Source: Deltaproteobacteria bacterium
GTDB lineage: Bacteria > Desulfobacterota > Desulfobacteria > Desulfobacterales > SpSt-501
Assembly: GCA_016219005.1 (NCBI GenBank)
Contig: JACRCN010000104.1
Span: 1 to 64,000, forward strand
Direction: 5' to 3'
DNA: 64,000 bases
Both the position numbers and the translations under genes were made by a program. The notes under the pieces were generated by a model. The model was given only the letters and a program-made list of their open reading frames with translations. It ran no database searches and was not told where the DNA came from. This document shows positions 27,341 to 36,652 of the stretch, piece after piece (position 1 is the stretch's first letter; the number at the start of each line of letters is the position of its first letter).

Positions 27341-27934
27341 ATGCGGACCGCTGCGGTCCTGATGGCAGCCTGCCTTTCGATCGGTTGGGGGTCCAGTTGG
27401 GAAGAACTGAAATCAGCCGCCGGGCCTATAAAATCGATCAGCGCTGAGTTTGTCCAGGAAAAGCACATGAAGATCCTCGCCCGCCCGCTCGTATCATCCG
27501 GTGTCTTCTTTTATCAGGCCCCTGCCTCCCTGCGCTGGGAATATCGGGCACCGGTGCGCAACATCCTTTTGATGAACAACGATCGCACGGAACGCCATGT
27601 GGCGACCGATACCGGCCTGGTAAAGGAGGCGGGGGCTAATCTTCAAGCCATGCAGGTTGTGCTGGAACAGATCACGCAATGGCTCGACGGCCGCTTTGAC
27701 GAAAATCCGATGTTCGCGGCGAACCTTGAAGCCGGCCCCAAAATCGTCCTGATCCCGAAGGAGAAGGCCTTTGCCAAGATGATTCAGCGCATCGAACTCC
27801 TGCTTTCGAATCGGGCCGGGATCATCGACACCGTCACCATTTATGAAACCGCTGACTCTTTTACAAAACTCGTGTTCAAAAACGTCGTCATCAACCAGCC
27901 CATGGACGACTCCGTTTTTCGGAAGGCTTCGTGA
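27341..27934 (+). CDS. LolA-like outer-membrane lipoprotein carrier
   Basis: A 197-residue periplasmic protein with a signal peptide (MRTAAVLMAACLSIGWG) and a LolA fold: EFVQEKHMKILARPLVSSGVFFYQ and LRWEYRAPVRNILLMN are the characteristic strands. ATG 27341 is chosen for GGAG six bases upstream and a proper signal start. APE clusters encode a dedicated LolA that is thought to carry the lipidated product across the periplasm. The GTG of the next gene overlaps the stop. Confidence 0.85.
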   Translation: MRTAAVLMAACLSIGWGSSWEELKSAAGPIKSISAEFVQEKHMKILARPLVSSGVFFYQAPASLRWEYRAPVRNILLMNNDRTERHVATDTGLVKEAGANLQAMQVVLEQITQWLDGRFDENPMFAANLEAGPKIVLIPKEKAFAKMIQRIELLLSNRAGIIDTVTIYETADSFTKLVFKNVVINQPMDDSVFRKAS

Positions 27935-28593
27935 CAAGACAACTGCTGATATCTCCACTGCTTTTTCTATTGCTGGCATGCGCTCATCTTCCACCGATCG
28001 CACCGACAGCCGTGGCACCCCCGTCCGGGCTCGGTCCGGAATCCTGCAGCATTTTTCCGGATGGGAAATGGCAGTTCCTTCATTCCATAAGGGCCGAAAT
28101 GCCGGGTGGCATGAACTTCGTGATGATGGGCCTGACGGTGACGTCTTCCCGGTTCCGTACCAGCCGGAGCGTGATCATGACCTTAGAGGGATTTGTGGTG
28201 TTCGATGGCGAATATGATCAACAACTCATCGTTCACCGGGCACTTCCGCCGTTCGATTCACCGCATTTTGCCGGGGGTCTCATGGATGACATCCGGCTGA
28301 TTTTTTTGGAGCCTGATGGACCGCTGATCGGCTTCGGAGAGTCGGCGATTGGTTCGGTCGTGTGCCGTCATGCAGCCCCGGACGGCAGCACGGTCGATAT
28401 TGGACTTCAGCGCGATGGTGCCTGGGAGCTAAGGCGCTACAGCTCGGCGCAGCGCTTGACCCGGACCGTCAGGGCCCTGACGGGCGCAAGGAACCATTCC
28501 GGTTTTCCGGAAACGCTTGAACTGGCAGCCCGCGGAGACCAAACCTATAAACTGGTCATGACACTTGTGGAAGCGGTTCAGATCGAACCATAG
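27931..28593 (+). CDS. DUF3261-like outer-membrane lipoprotein
   Basis: A 220-residue lipoprotein with a short leader ending in LLLACAH (lipobox LLAC). The mature part is beta-rich and resembles the DUF3261 lipoproteins found in APE clusters, where they are thought to help place the polyene in the outer membrane. It starts at a GTG whose bases overlap the LolA stop by 4, so it is coupled to the LolA-like gene. Confidence 0.75.
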   Translation: MTRQLLISPLLFLLLACAHLPPIAPTAVAPPSGLGPESCSIFPDGKWQFLHSIRAEMPGGMNFVMMGLTVTSSRFRTSRSVIMTLEGFVVFDGEYDQQLIVHRALPPFDSPHFAGGLMDDIRLIFLEPDGPLIGFGESAIGSVVCRHAAPDGSTVDIGLQRDGAWELRRYSSAQRLTRTVRALTGARNHSGFPETLELAARGDQTYKLVMTLVEAVQIEP

Positions 28594-28662
28594 AATGTTC
28601 ATTTGTTCAGGGCGCAGCTTCCCGAACCGTATAAAAACAGTACCGAATACAGGCAACCCCCG

Positions 28663-29937
28663 ATGAAGTTTATTTTGATCTACCCCAAGTGGCCCAAGCT
28701 TGACCGTCAGACGGAATTTCACCTGCCTCCCCACGGTCCTGTCGTATTTGCCGCAACCTTGCCGGATGACGTCGAGGTGGTCTTTATCGACGAAAATGTG
28801 CAGCAGATCGATCTTGACGAGCCGGCGGATTTCGTCGGCATTTCGGTCATGCTGACCATCCAGATCAAACGCGGCTGGGAAATTGCCGATAGTTACCGAA
28901 AGAAGGGAACAAAGGTCATCTTCGGCGGCATCGCCGCCATGCTCCACGCCGAGGAAACCTTGGTCCATGCCGATGCGGTTTTTCTCGGCGAGGCCGAGGG
29001 GAGAATGGCGGAGGTTTTCGCCGATTTTCGAAAAGGAGAGCTGAAAAAAATATACAACTATCTGGACGACCGTCCGCCGATCGAGACCGTCGGACCGGCC
29101 CGGCGCGATATCTTGAAAAAGGGCCTCTACAACTACCGGGGTATTCAAATGGTCGACCTGGTGCACGCTTCACGGGGATGCCGGTATGACTGTTATCCCT
29201 GTGCGGTTGCCTATCTGGGCGGAAGAAAATTCCGGCCCCGGCCGATTGAAAAATCAATCGCCGAGATGGCCGGCATCGACAACAATCGCCTATTCATCGT
29301 CGACAACTCCCTGGCCCAAGACACGCAGTGGGAGATGGATCTGTTCCGGGAGATGATCCCCCTGAAAAAGAAATGGGTAAGCCATCCCATCGAGGACAAA
29401 CCCGCGGTCCTCGATCTCGCGGCCCAGGCGGGCGCCTGGTATGTGTACCAGGCCGTATTCGACACTTCGGATTATATCCGCGAACGCATCAAACGTTATC
29501 ATGATTACGGCATCCTCGTCGAAGGCACCATCCTGCTCGGGCTTGACGATCATACGGAAGACGGCATCAAGCGGCTTATTGATTTTCTTCTGGAAATCGA
29601 ACTGGATCTGGCGGAGTTCACGGTACTGACCCCTTTTCCCCACACCCGGGCCTACGAGGAACTCAAACGGCAGGGCCGAATTTTTTCTTTTGATTGGGAT
29701 GACTATTCAGCCGACCGCGTCGTCTACACCCCGAAGCACATGCCGCCTGAAAAACTCCAGGAGCTGCTGCACTATTCCTGGAATACCTTCTACGCCGACG
29801 AACCCCAGGCGATCAAGATGTTCAAGCTTTTTCAACACGTGGTTCGAAAAGAGATGGAGGACCATACGTTCCGGCCGCGGAACCGCTCACTGGCAAAGGC
29901 GGCGTTCGGAAAATCGATCGAATCGGGGAGTCCCTGA
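28663..29937 (+). CDS. B12-binding-type radical SAM enzyme 3
   Basis: A 424-residue protein with N-terminal cobalamin-binding-like domain (MKFILIYPKWPK; IFGGIAAMLH) and the cluster motif CRYDCYPC (Cys 173, 177, 180). ATG 28663 is used because the conserved KFILIYP strand begins there. A late segment (FTVLTPFPHTRAYEELKRQGR) is shared with hopanoid/BchE-type relatives. It is the last gene of the rightward unit and converges on the chain-length-factor-like gene with 11 bases between. Confidence 0.87.
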   Translation: MKFILIYPKWPKLDRQTEFHLPPHGPVVFAATLPDDVEVVFIDENVQQIDLDEPADFVGISVMLTIQIKRGWEIADSYRKKGTKVIFGGIAAMLHAEETLVHADAVFLGEAEGRMAEVFADFRKGELKKIYNYLDDRPPIETVGPARRDILKKGLYNYRGIQMVDLVHASRGCRYDCYPCAVAYLGGRKFRPRPIEKSIAEMAGIDNNRLFIVDNSLAQDTQWEMDLFREMIPLKKKWVSHPIEDKPAVLDLAAQAGAWYVYQAVFDTSDYIRERIKRYHDYGILVEGTILLGLDDHTEDGIKRLIDFLLEIELDLAEFTVLTPFPHTRAYEELKRQGRIFSFDWDDYSADRVVYTPKHMPPEKLQELLHYSWNTFYADEPQAIKMFKLFQHVVRKEMEDHTFRPRNRSLAKAAFGKSIESGSP

Positions 29938-29948
29938 AGAACGGGCCA

Positions 29949-30644
29949 TCAGGTCACGAGATCCATGAGCGTAGTGATCTTCATCCCGGAGCCCGCCAAC
30001 AGCTCGGAATTTTCTTGCCGGATGTGTCGGATTGTCTTTTCTTCGTGTGCGGTGGACAGGGCGATGAACATTGCGCCGCGCACCCCATCGTCACCGGCTG
30101 CTTTTTGTTTCAGCAACCTGCTCCCGGCATCAATCCAGCCGGCTAAAACCGTGCGGCATGTTCCGGATGAAAGCAGGTCGACGGCAATGCAGAGGGCATT
30201 GTAGCCTCTTTGTCCGATCGGGTCGCCAACGGTAAATGTCGGCCCTGTCAGCTTGAAATGAATTGCCGCTTCACTGATCGCAATGCCGGGCAGGGTGAAG
30301 GCGAACAGGTTCGGGCTCGCGTAAATGCCTTCTTCTTCTCTGGCGGTCGCATAAAACGCCAAATCGGTTTCAAAACATCCGTAGCGGGTGGAGGCAATGA
30401 TTCCGATGGGTCGCGTGCTCTCCGCGCGGTCCATCCCGGTATCTTTCAAAGCCAAGGCGATCGCGGCACATCCGATCTGGCAGTAGCTGTCAAATCGTCG
30501 ATACCGGACCGGCGGGCTTGAATATATCTCCTCGACCGGGGGGACCAGGGGATCCCCTGCCGCCATGACGGGTTTCAGCCCATCCGTCATCCGGCCCCAC
30601 TTGAAGGCGGTGACCCAACCCCCGCCGATGACATTGACGTTCAT
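29949..30644 (-). CDS. Truncated ketosynthase, chain-length-factor-like (ApeC-like)
   Basis: A 231-residue protein matching only the N-terminal half of KAS enzymes. In the place of the catalytic Cys the helix reads GDPIGQRGYNAL, with Gly/Gln instead of Cys, and the His-containing C-terminal half is absent. This is the pattern of the ApeC chain length factor, which pairs with the active ketosynthase ApeO. The neighbouring gene at 30687-31805 is the likely partner. It is not a broken gene: the frame is intact and has a clean start. Confidence 0.75.
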   Translation of the reverse strand: MNVNVIGGGWVTAFKWGRMTDGLKPVMAAGDPLVPPVEEIYSSPPVRYRRFDSYCQIGCAAIALALKDTGMDRAESTRPIGIIASTRYGCFETDLAFYATAREEEGIYASPNLFAFTLPGIAISEAAIHFKLTGPTFTVGDPIGQRGYNALCIAVDLLSSGTCRTVLAGWIDAGSRLLKQKAAGDDGVRGAMFIALSTAHEEKTIRHIRQENSELLAGSGMKITTLMDLVT

Positions 30645-30686
30645 GATTTCCTTTTGAGCCGGCTGCCGGATACGGTCCCGGCATTT

Positions 30687-31805
30687 TCAGATCTGCACTA
30701 CCTGCAGCACGAGGGCGGCGTTGACGCCGCCGAATCCGGAATTGGATGTTATGATGTTCCGGCCATCAAACGCCTGGGCCTGAGGCGACACCCGGCCTGC
30801 CGCCTTGGATTCAGGGGTCTGCAACCCCACGGTGGGCGGAATCAGCTTTTGAGCGAGGGCGTGGGCACATATCACGGCATCGATGCCGCCGGCGGCTCCC
30901 AGCGTATGCCCGACCGCCCCTTTGATCGAAAAGACCGGAAAACGACGATCACCGAAAACCGCCTCGATGGCCGCCAGTTCCATGCTGTCGTTGAAAATGG
31001 TGCCGGTTCCATGCGCGCAAAACGCCTGTGTGTCATCCGGGGACAACCCGGCCATCCCCATGGCCGCTTCCATTGCCATGACAAGGCCGGCGCCATCCCG
31101 CGACGGTCCCGTGATGTGGTTGGCGTCATTCGAGATGCCCCACCCGGACAGATGTGCCAGTCTATCCAGTTTATGCTTTCGCGCGGTTGCCGCATCGGCC
31201 AGCAATATGGCCACGGCACCGTCGCCGATGCACATCCCGTCCCTCGCTTTATCGAAAGGACGGCACGCGGTAGGGGTGAGCGCCTTCAGGACGGAAAATC
31301 CGGCAACGGCGAAGCGGGTGACGACATCGGCAGCACAGATAAGGACGGAGCCGTACTCTCCCCGGGCAATCTTCTGGGCGCCGACCGCCATCGCCACGGT
31401 GGAAGAGGCGCACGCCGCATTGATGTCAAACCCGAGGGGACCGATGCCCAGCCGCTCTGCCACCCATTGGTGGTAATGCTCCGGCAGGTAGGGCATCTGA
31501 ATGTCCTGATCGGCTTCGATATACTCGGCGTTACCTTTAATACCGGCCCAGATAATGCAGGTTCCCGGGGGGACCGGCGTTATCTGCTCAAGAACTCTGC
31601 GGGTTAAAGCACATACGCGGTTTTCCCTTGCCGCGGGCAGCGCGTCGGGTATGCGGCGGGCCTTCCGGCCGGTCAACCGATCCGCATGAAAACGGTGGAT
31701 GGCATCCAGGGCACGGTGTCCCTTCCACAACCCCTGCCAGGTGGCTTCAACGCTATTTCCGAGGCTGGTCGCGATCGAATGTTTGACAACATAGACGTCC
31801 CGCAT
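30687..31805 (-). CDS. FabF-type beta-ketoacyl-ACP synthase C (ApeO-like)
   Basis: A 372-residue KAS enzyme, a little shorter than FabF. Active residues are present: Cys132 (NAACASSTVAM), His in CAHGTGT, and His in KGAVGHTLGAAG; the NSGFGGVNA loop closes the protein. GGGGAA precedes ATG 31805. It lies next to the truncated ketosynthase and probably forms a KS:CLF heterodimer that sets chain length. Confidence 0.88.
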   Translation of the reverse strand: MRDVYVVKHSIATSLGNSVEATWQGLWKGHRALDAIHRFHADRLTGRKARRIPDALPAARENRVCALTRRVLEQITPVPPGTCIIWAGIKGNAEYIEADQDIQMPYLPEHYHQWVAERLGIGPLGFDINAACASSTVAMAVGAQKIARGEYGSVLICAADVVTRFAVAGFSVLKALTPTACRPFDKARDGMCIGDGAVAILLADAATARKHKLDRLAHLSGWGISNDANHITGPSRDGAGLVMAMEAAMGMAGLSPDDTQAFCAHGTGTIFNDSMELAAIEAVFGDRRFPVFSIKGAVGHTLGAAGGIDAVICAHALAQKLIPPTVGLQTPESKAAGRVSPQAQAFDGRNIITSNSGFGGVNAALVLQVVQI

Positions 31806-31820
31806 CAGGTGTTCCCCGGA

Positions 31821-33311
31821 TTATACGTGGTCCAGATCGCGGAAATTGTTTGCCTCCCCTCTGCCTTTTAAATGCATCTCGTACCGGCCCCTCCAGCCGT
31901 ATTTTCTCAGTTTCCGGCCCAGATAGATTTTCAAAAACGGCCTGAATGCATATATCCAGATACCCGTCCACAGCGGGCCCCTGGCACGCACCCTTTCCGA
32001 CGGCTCCCACCAACCCATCACCTTCTGTTGATGATACCAGACCAGGTATTGAAGCTGCTCCGAACTCAAATTGCGGGTTTTTACATTGGCCCACATTCCA
32101 TTATAGCGGGTGAAATCATCCGGATTGGTCACCAGCCCCTCGTCAAGGAGATGCTGGCGCATGGCGGTTTTCGGATAGGGTGTCAAGATCTGGCAGTAGG
32201 AGGTATCCGCCTCGATCGATTTTAAGAACTGGTAGTTCTTGACGATGTCGTCTTCATCATCGTCCGGAAAGCCGAAGATCATCCCGGCCACCACCATGAT
32301 GCCGTACGCGTGACAAATGGCCACGGCCTTCCGGGACGCTTCAACGATATCGCCCTTTCCCGCAGCCTTTAGATTCTTTTTGGATACGTTTTCGATGCCG
32401 AGAAAAATTGTCTTGAACCCGGCCTGGGCCATCTTGCGCACCATGTCTTCATTCCGGGACATGGTGATGCAATCGCACTGAGCTACGAAATTCAGGTTCC
32501 GGAATTTTCTGGCGATGATGGCATCGCAGAGTGCCTTAACGCGGTCCGGCTCCAGCACGAGGTTGTCGTCGGCCACGAATATCCAGCGGGTATTGCGCTT
32601 GAAGTAGATATCTTCGATGTCGGTGAGAACCCGCTCCTGGGGAAAAGAGCGGAAGGTCCGGCCATACATGTGATTCATGCTGCAAAAGTTGCAGGCACGG
32701 GTGCAGCCCCGGGAAGTCTCGATCACTTCTACCTTGCCCGACATGATATGATATCCCCAGGTCAGCCGCCGCTTGTCCCGAATGGGCAGCTTGAGCTTGG
32801 ACAGGTCGAGAAGTTCTCCCCGGGGGTTGTGAATAAATCCTGTGCCGTTTTTAAAGGACAGGGAGGGTATTTCCTCCAAGCGGTCTTTACCGTCCAGTGC
32901 ATTGATGAGTCGCCGAAAGGCCTCCTCGCCCTCGCCCCGGATGATGAAATCGATCCAAGCCGCCTCGCCCGAGGCGGCAATCTCTTCATACATCAACGTC
33001 GCGTGGTACCCGCCGATGACGATTTTTACCCCCGGCAGCAGATGTTTGATCAGCCGGGCAAGCCGGGTGCAGGTTTTATACTGCCAGGCCATGGCCGACA
33101 GGCCGACCACATCCGGCCGAATTTTCAGCAGCGACCTGGTCACGTATTGTCTGACCCGGCCGCGCTTCCGGATCAGGTCGATGATGGTTACCCGGTGCCC
33201 TTCATCGACATTGGCGCCGATGCTGGCAATGCCGTTGTTCGGCATGTGAAAGGCACTCTCATGCATGATAACCGCTGCCACATCGGGCATTGACATCAAT
33301 ACAATCTTCAT
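31821..33311 (-). CDS. B12-binding-type radical SAM enzyme 4
   Basis: A 496-residue protein with cobalamin-binding-like N-terminus (MKIVLMSMPD; IVIGGYHATLMYEE; RGEGEEAF) and motif CTRACNFC (Cys 203, 207, 210). The C-terminal 60 residues are basic and hydrophobic (RPFLKIYLGRKLRKYGW) and may touch the membrane. It shares a 4-base ATGA overlap with the PlsC-like gene, so the pair is co-translated. It is similar in layout to hopanoid-modifying radical SAM enzymes, but the reaction is unknown. Confidence 0.87.
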   Translation of the reverse strand: MKIVLMSMPDVAAVIMHESAFHMPNNGIASIGANVDEGHRVTIIDLIRKRGRVRQYVTRSLLKIRPDVVGLSAMAWQYKTCTRLARLIKHLLPGVKIVIGGYHATLMYEEIAASGEAAWIDFIIRGEGEEAFRRLINALDGKDRLEEIPSLSFKNGTGFIHNPRGELLDLSKLKLPIRDKRRLTWGYHIMSGKVEVIETSRGCTRACNFCSMNHMYGRTFRSFPQERVLTDIEDIYFKRNTRWIFVADDNLVLEPDRVKALCDAIIARKFRNLNFVAQCDCITMSRNEDMVRKMAQAGFKTIFLGIENVSKKNLKAAGKGDIVEASRKAVAICHAYGIMVVAGMIFGFPDDDEDDIVKNYQFLKSIEADTSYCQILTPYPKTAMRQHLLDEGLVTNPDDFTRYNGMWANVKTRNLSSEQLQYLVWYHQQKVMGWWEPSERVRARGPLWTGIWIYAFRPFLKIYLGRKLRKYGWRGRYEMHLKGRGEANNFRDLDHV

Positions 33312-34093
33312 GCCTCTTCCTCACCGTCATTTTTTAATTCGAGCATTGCGCGCACCGTGGCCGCCACGCGGGACAAGGAACCTGTTGCACACTCGGCTGC
33401 CGCGTCGATGCCGCCGATCCGCTCCAGGCGGATGGTGTTGGGCCCACGGGTATTGAACGAAAACACGCCGCGCCGGAACATCCTGTCGGTATTGCGGATG
33501 AAAAGAACTTCAATCGGCGCCCGACAGCGCCGGGCTATTTTGAACGCCCCCTTGTTAAATCGCCCGAGGCTTCCATTCGGACTCCGGGTGCCTTCAGGAA
33601 AAACAATCAGGTTACCCCCATCGGCCAGGAACGCATCCATTCTTTCGAGCCGCTGGATCATCATTTCGGCAAAGCGCCCCTCCGCGGATGACGGAATATA
33701 ACCGGACCACTGCAGCATGCGGCCGAAGAACGGGATATCAAACAGCCGGCTTTTTACAATGGTATTGTGTTTTTCGTACAAAGATATGAGCAGAATCGAA
33801 TCCAGATAAGACCTGTGGTTGCAGACGATGACCGATGAGCGGATCCGCCTAACCTCGGGTTGAATATGCCAGCGGTGACCGGGCATCAACCTCCTCACCA
33901 GGAAAAAGAAACCCCGGTAGAACCGGCTGTTGAGCTGCTGAAAGGCCCGCTCGCGATTCTTCGAAAAAATCCCGGCCCAGAGATAAAAGGGGGAGAACAG
34001 CAACACGAATCCGGCTGTAAAATACGTCCACACTACGAGCGTGATTAAAAAATCGAAAATGGGTTGAAGCCGCCCTCGCCCCGCGGAGGTCAT
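33308..34093 (-). CDS. PlsC-type 1-acyl-glycerol-3-phosphate acyltransferase-like protein
   Basis: A 261-residue membrane-associated acyltransferase: N-terminal hydrophobic helix, the catalytic HxxxxD motif in NHRSYLDS, and the substrate motif VFPEGTRS. It would transfer the completed acyl or polyene chain from carrier to a glycerol-type or sugar acceptor. It is coupled to radical SAM 4 by overlap, and is preceded by ketosynthase D. Confidence 0.9.
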   Translation of the reverse strand: MTSAGRGRLQPIFDFLITLVVWTYFTAGFVLLFSPFYLWAGIFSKNRERAFQQLNSRFYRGFFFLVRRLMPGHRWHIQPEVRRIRSSVIVCNHRSYLDSILLISLYEKHNTIVKSRLFDIPFFGRMLQWSGYIPSSAEGRFAEMMIQRLERMDAFLADGGNLIVFPEGTRSPNGSLGRFNKGAFKIARRCRAPIEVLFIRNTDRMFRRGVFSFNTRGPNTIRLERIGGIDAAAECATGSLSRVAATVRAMLELKNDGEEEA

Positions 34094-34118
34094 CTTTGCC
34101 GCCCTGATTATGAATGAA

Positions 34119-35363
34119 TCATTCCCCGTCGAATTTTTTTAGAATGAAGCAGGTGTTCACGCCACCGAAGGCGAAATTCTGAACTGCGGCGATCCGGATC
34201 GGCTGCTCCAAAAGCTGAACCGCGTGCCGAATCATTGCACAGCGCTCATCCACCTCGTCCAGATTCAGCGTCGGCGGAATGAATCCTTCCTCCATCAAGT
34301 AAAGGCTGATGATCGCCTCAATCGCACCGCAAGAGCCCATGGTATGGCCCATATAGCTTTTCAAACCGGTAACCACCGGCCCGTCTCCGTACAAGCTGCC
34401 GATGGCCTGGGCCTCGATCACGTCTCCCATTTTGGTTGCCGTGGCGTGGGCGCTGACGAAATCGACCTGACCCGGAGCGATCGCGGCGGCTTCCAGGGCC
34501 AGCGCAATCGTCCGGGTGATCCCCTGGATATTCGGCAGGATCAAATCGCCGCCGTTATTGTTGCATGAAAACCCGATGATCTCCCCGAGGATAGGGGCCC
34601 CCCGATTTTTGGCGTGCTCATACTCTTCGAGCAGAACCGCTCCGGCCCCTTCGCCGACGACCAATCCGTCGCGCGACACGTCAAAGGGGCGCGGTGTCAG
34701 ATGCGGTGTCGCGTTGAATTCCGTGGAGCAAGCCAGCAGGTTGTCGAATACCGCTACGGTGGTCGTATCGTATTCGTCGGCCCCACCGCAAAGCATGGCA
34801 TCCTGCATGCCGTACTTGACCGTTTCGTAGCCAAACCCGATGGACTGGCTGCTCGTGGTGCAGGCCGTTGATGAAGAGATGACCCGGCCGGTAATGCCGA
34901 ACATCTTTGTGATGTTTACCGCCGTGGTGTGGACCATGGATTTGAGATAATCCACCGCACCGATGGAAGCGAACCGTTGTTTCGATTCGGTGAAAAACGT
35001 TTTGTAGATATCCCGCTGGGCCGACGGGCTGCCATGGGTGGATCCGAACGCAACTCCGAGACGGCCCGAGGTGATGAACTCCGGGTCAAGCCCCGACGCC
35101 TCTAATGCTTCCTTGGCGACCTGGCATGCATAAAAAGAAACCGGCCCCATGGTTTTGCGATGGCTGCGTTTGAAATCGTATGCGATGGGGTAATCCACGG
35201 TGCCGTAGACGCCGGAATGCATGTGGGCGGTCAGGAGCCCGTCGTCGCGCAGCTTCTTGACGCCGGAGATCCCCTCCACCAGATGCCGAACGATCTCCTC
35301 CCGGGTTCGGCCGATCGGCGTTATGGCGCTGCATCCCGTGATGACGACGCGTCGGGCCATCAT
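34119..35363 (-). CDS. FabF-type beta-ketoacyl-ACP synthase D
   Basis: A 414-residue KAS enzyme with Cys168 (SSSTACTTSS), the first His in SAHATATKMGD and the second in LKSYMGHTMGSCG. It ends with NFAFGGVNT. Its start (ATGATGG) overlaps the ACP 3 stop, so ACP and KS are co-translated, the arrangement usual for cognate partners. The His loop lacks the GT of NAHGT, as in ketosynthase B. It may be the elongating KS of the right-hand operon. Confidence 0.9.
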   Translation of the reverse strand: MMARRVVITGCSAITPIGRTREEIVRHLVEGISGVKKLRDDGLLTAHMHSGVYGTVDYPIAYDFKRSHRKTMGPVSFYACQVAKEALEASGLDPEFITSGRLGVAFGSTHGSPSAQRDIYKTFFTESKQRFASIGAVDYLKSMVHTTAVNITKMFGITGRVISSSTACTTSSQSIGFGYETVKYGMQDAMLCGGADEYDTTTVAVFDNLLACSTEFNATPHLTPRPFDVSRDGLVVGEGAGAVLLEEYEHAKNRGAPILGEIIGFSCNNNGGDLILPNIQGITRTIALALEAAAIAPGQVDFVSAHATATKMGDVIEAQAIGSLYGDGPVVTGLKSYMGHTMGSCGAIEAIISLYLMEEGFIPPTLNLDEVDERCAMIRHAVQLLEQPIRIAAVQNFAFGGVNTCFILKKFDGE

Positions 35364-35662
35364 TGTTCCATGGTGGACAGGCATGGTTCGGAACCGGAGG
35401 ATTTCGCAAGACACCGATCCTGGGCCAGGGCCTCGATATAATCCACGATCTGGTTGATGGTTCGAATTTCCATGGCATTCTTTTTTTCAGCCTGGCTCAG
35501 TTGGGTGTCGAGGAGGATCTCGATCTCGTGCAGAAGCTCAACTGCGTCGATGCTGTCGAATTCGTAAGCGTCCCTTAGATTGTCATCGGCACTCGGGTCT
35601 ACGATTTCGAATTTTTCATCGAAAATCCGTATGATTGCAGCTTTGATGGCGTCGCGTTCCAT
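35360..35662 (-). CDS. Acyl carrier protein 3
   Basis: A 100-residue ACP with attachment Ser37 in EFDSIDAVEL. The last 15 residues form a polar tail beyond the ACP fold. It overlaps the ketosynthase D start by 4 bases. It resembles the ACPs of APE clusters in size and in its position next to an LpxL-like acyltransferase. Confidence 0.9.
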   Translation of the reverse strand: MERDAIKAAIIRIFDEKFEIVDPSADDNLRDAYEFDSIDAVELLHEIEILLDTQLSQAEKKNAMEIRTINQIVDYIEALAQDRCLAKSSGSEPCLSTMEQ

Positions 35663-35762
35663 TGGACCGTCTCTTTAGCATCGGTTATGGTAAAAGAATA
35701 TTCTTACTACAATACGCGTCTGAATTCAAAAAATATCGGTGAATCAAGCTCATGGCCGAATG

Positions 35763-36641
35763 TCATTTCAGCCTTGGGCCGAGAAACCGTTCGAAATGAT
35801 ACCATTCCAGCGGATTGCCGCGGAGATGGGTTTCCAACAAATCCGCATATCCCTGGGCCGATTTGCGGATGGCCTCCGCTCTCAGCCGGCGGGGTGCTTT
35901 TTCGATATACAGGGGGTCGGACATTTTCAGGTGGTAACGCTTTTTGCCGGTACGGCGTGAGAAGAAAACAATGAGCGGCGCTCCGGACAGCATGGCCAGC
36001 AAGTGCGGCGTTTCCGGCAGGCACACCTTGTGACCCAGCATGGAAACTGAAACGACGCGCTGGCTTGAATTCCAGATCTGGTCTCCGGTCATGGAAACCA
36101 GGCCACCGTCCTGGATGAACCGCAGGCCCTCCAGAAGATCGAACGATGTCCCCCAGTTCTTTTCGGCGGCAACGATGCGAATGCCCCTTCGCCGCAGATC
36201 TTCCTTCTGAAGACGCTCGATATGGGCCTTGGCGCGCTGTCCCATGAATAAGATCAGTGGGATCTGCTCCCTTTTCTGTTTCATCAAATGGGCGGCGATT
36301 TCCCAGTTGCCGAGGTGGGACATCAGGACGATACCGCCGGTTTTTCGGTCCAGGGCGTTTTCTACGTGCTCCCAACCCTCATTGGTATAGCTGATATCGC
36401 CGAACTCCTGGAACAGATAGCGGTCCAGATAAACAGACGTGAAGTTCTGGAATTGTTTCCAGGTGCACCAGAAATGATAGGCCCTGGCACGCTGCGGGAA
36501 TAGCGCACGATAAAACCGCACACTGACCATCACCCGCCGGGGAGCAAAGAAAAAATAACCGGCGGCAATGCCTTTGGCGATGAGATCGAACGTCCACACC
36601 CCGAAGATCCGGGCCATAAATGGCAGGATGCGATAAAACAT
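35763..36641 (-). CDS. LpxL/HtrB-type lysophospholipid acyltransferase
   Basis: A 292-residue inner-membrane acyltransferase with an N-terminal hydrophobic anchor and the catalytic HxxxxE motif in SHLGNWE. Further family segments are LLEGLRFIQDGGLVSMTGDQ and PEWY-like NPLEWYHFERF. In APE clusters the equivalent activity is joined to a glycosyltransferase in one protein (ApeJ-like); here the glycosyltransferase is the adjacent upstream gene. It probably acylates a sugar or lipid headgroup with the cluster's product. Confidence 0.88.
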   Translation of the reverse strand: MFYRILPFMARIFGVWTFDLIAKGIAAGYFFFAPRRVMVSVRFYRALFPQRARAYHFWCTWKQFQNFTSVYLDRYLFQEFGDISYTNEGWEHVENALDRKTGGIVLMSHLGNWEIAAHLMKQKREQIPLILFMGQRAKAHIERLQKEDLRRRGIRIVAAEKNWGTSFDLLEGLRFIQDGGLVSMTGDQIWNSSQRVVSVSMLGHKVCLPETPHLLAMLSGAPLIVFFSRRTGKKRYHLKMSDPLYIEKAPRRLRAEAIRKSAQGYADLLETHLRGNPLEWYHFERFLGPRLK

Positions 36642-36652
36642 GTCAGCCTGGG

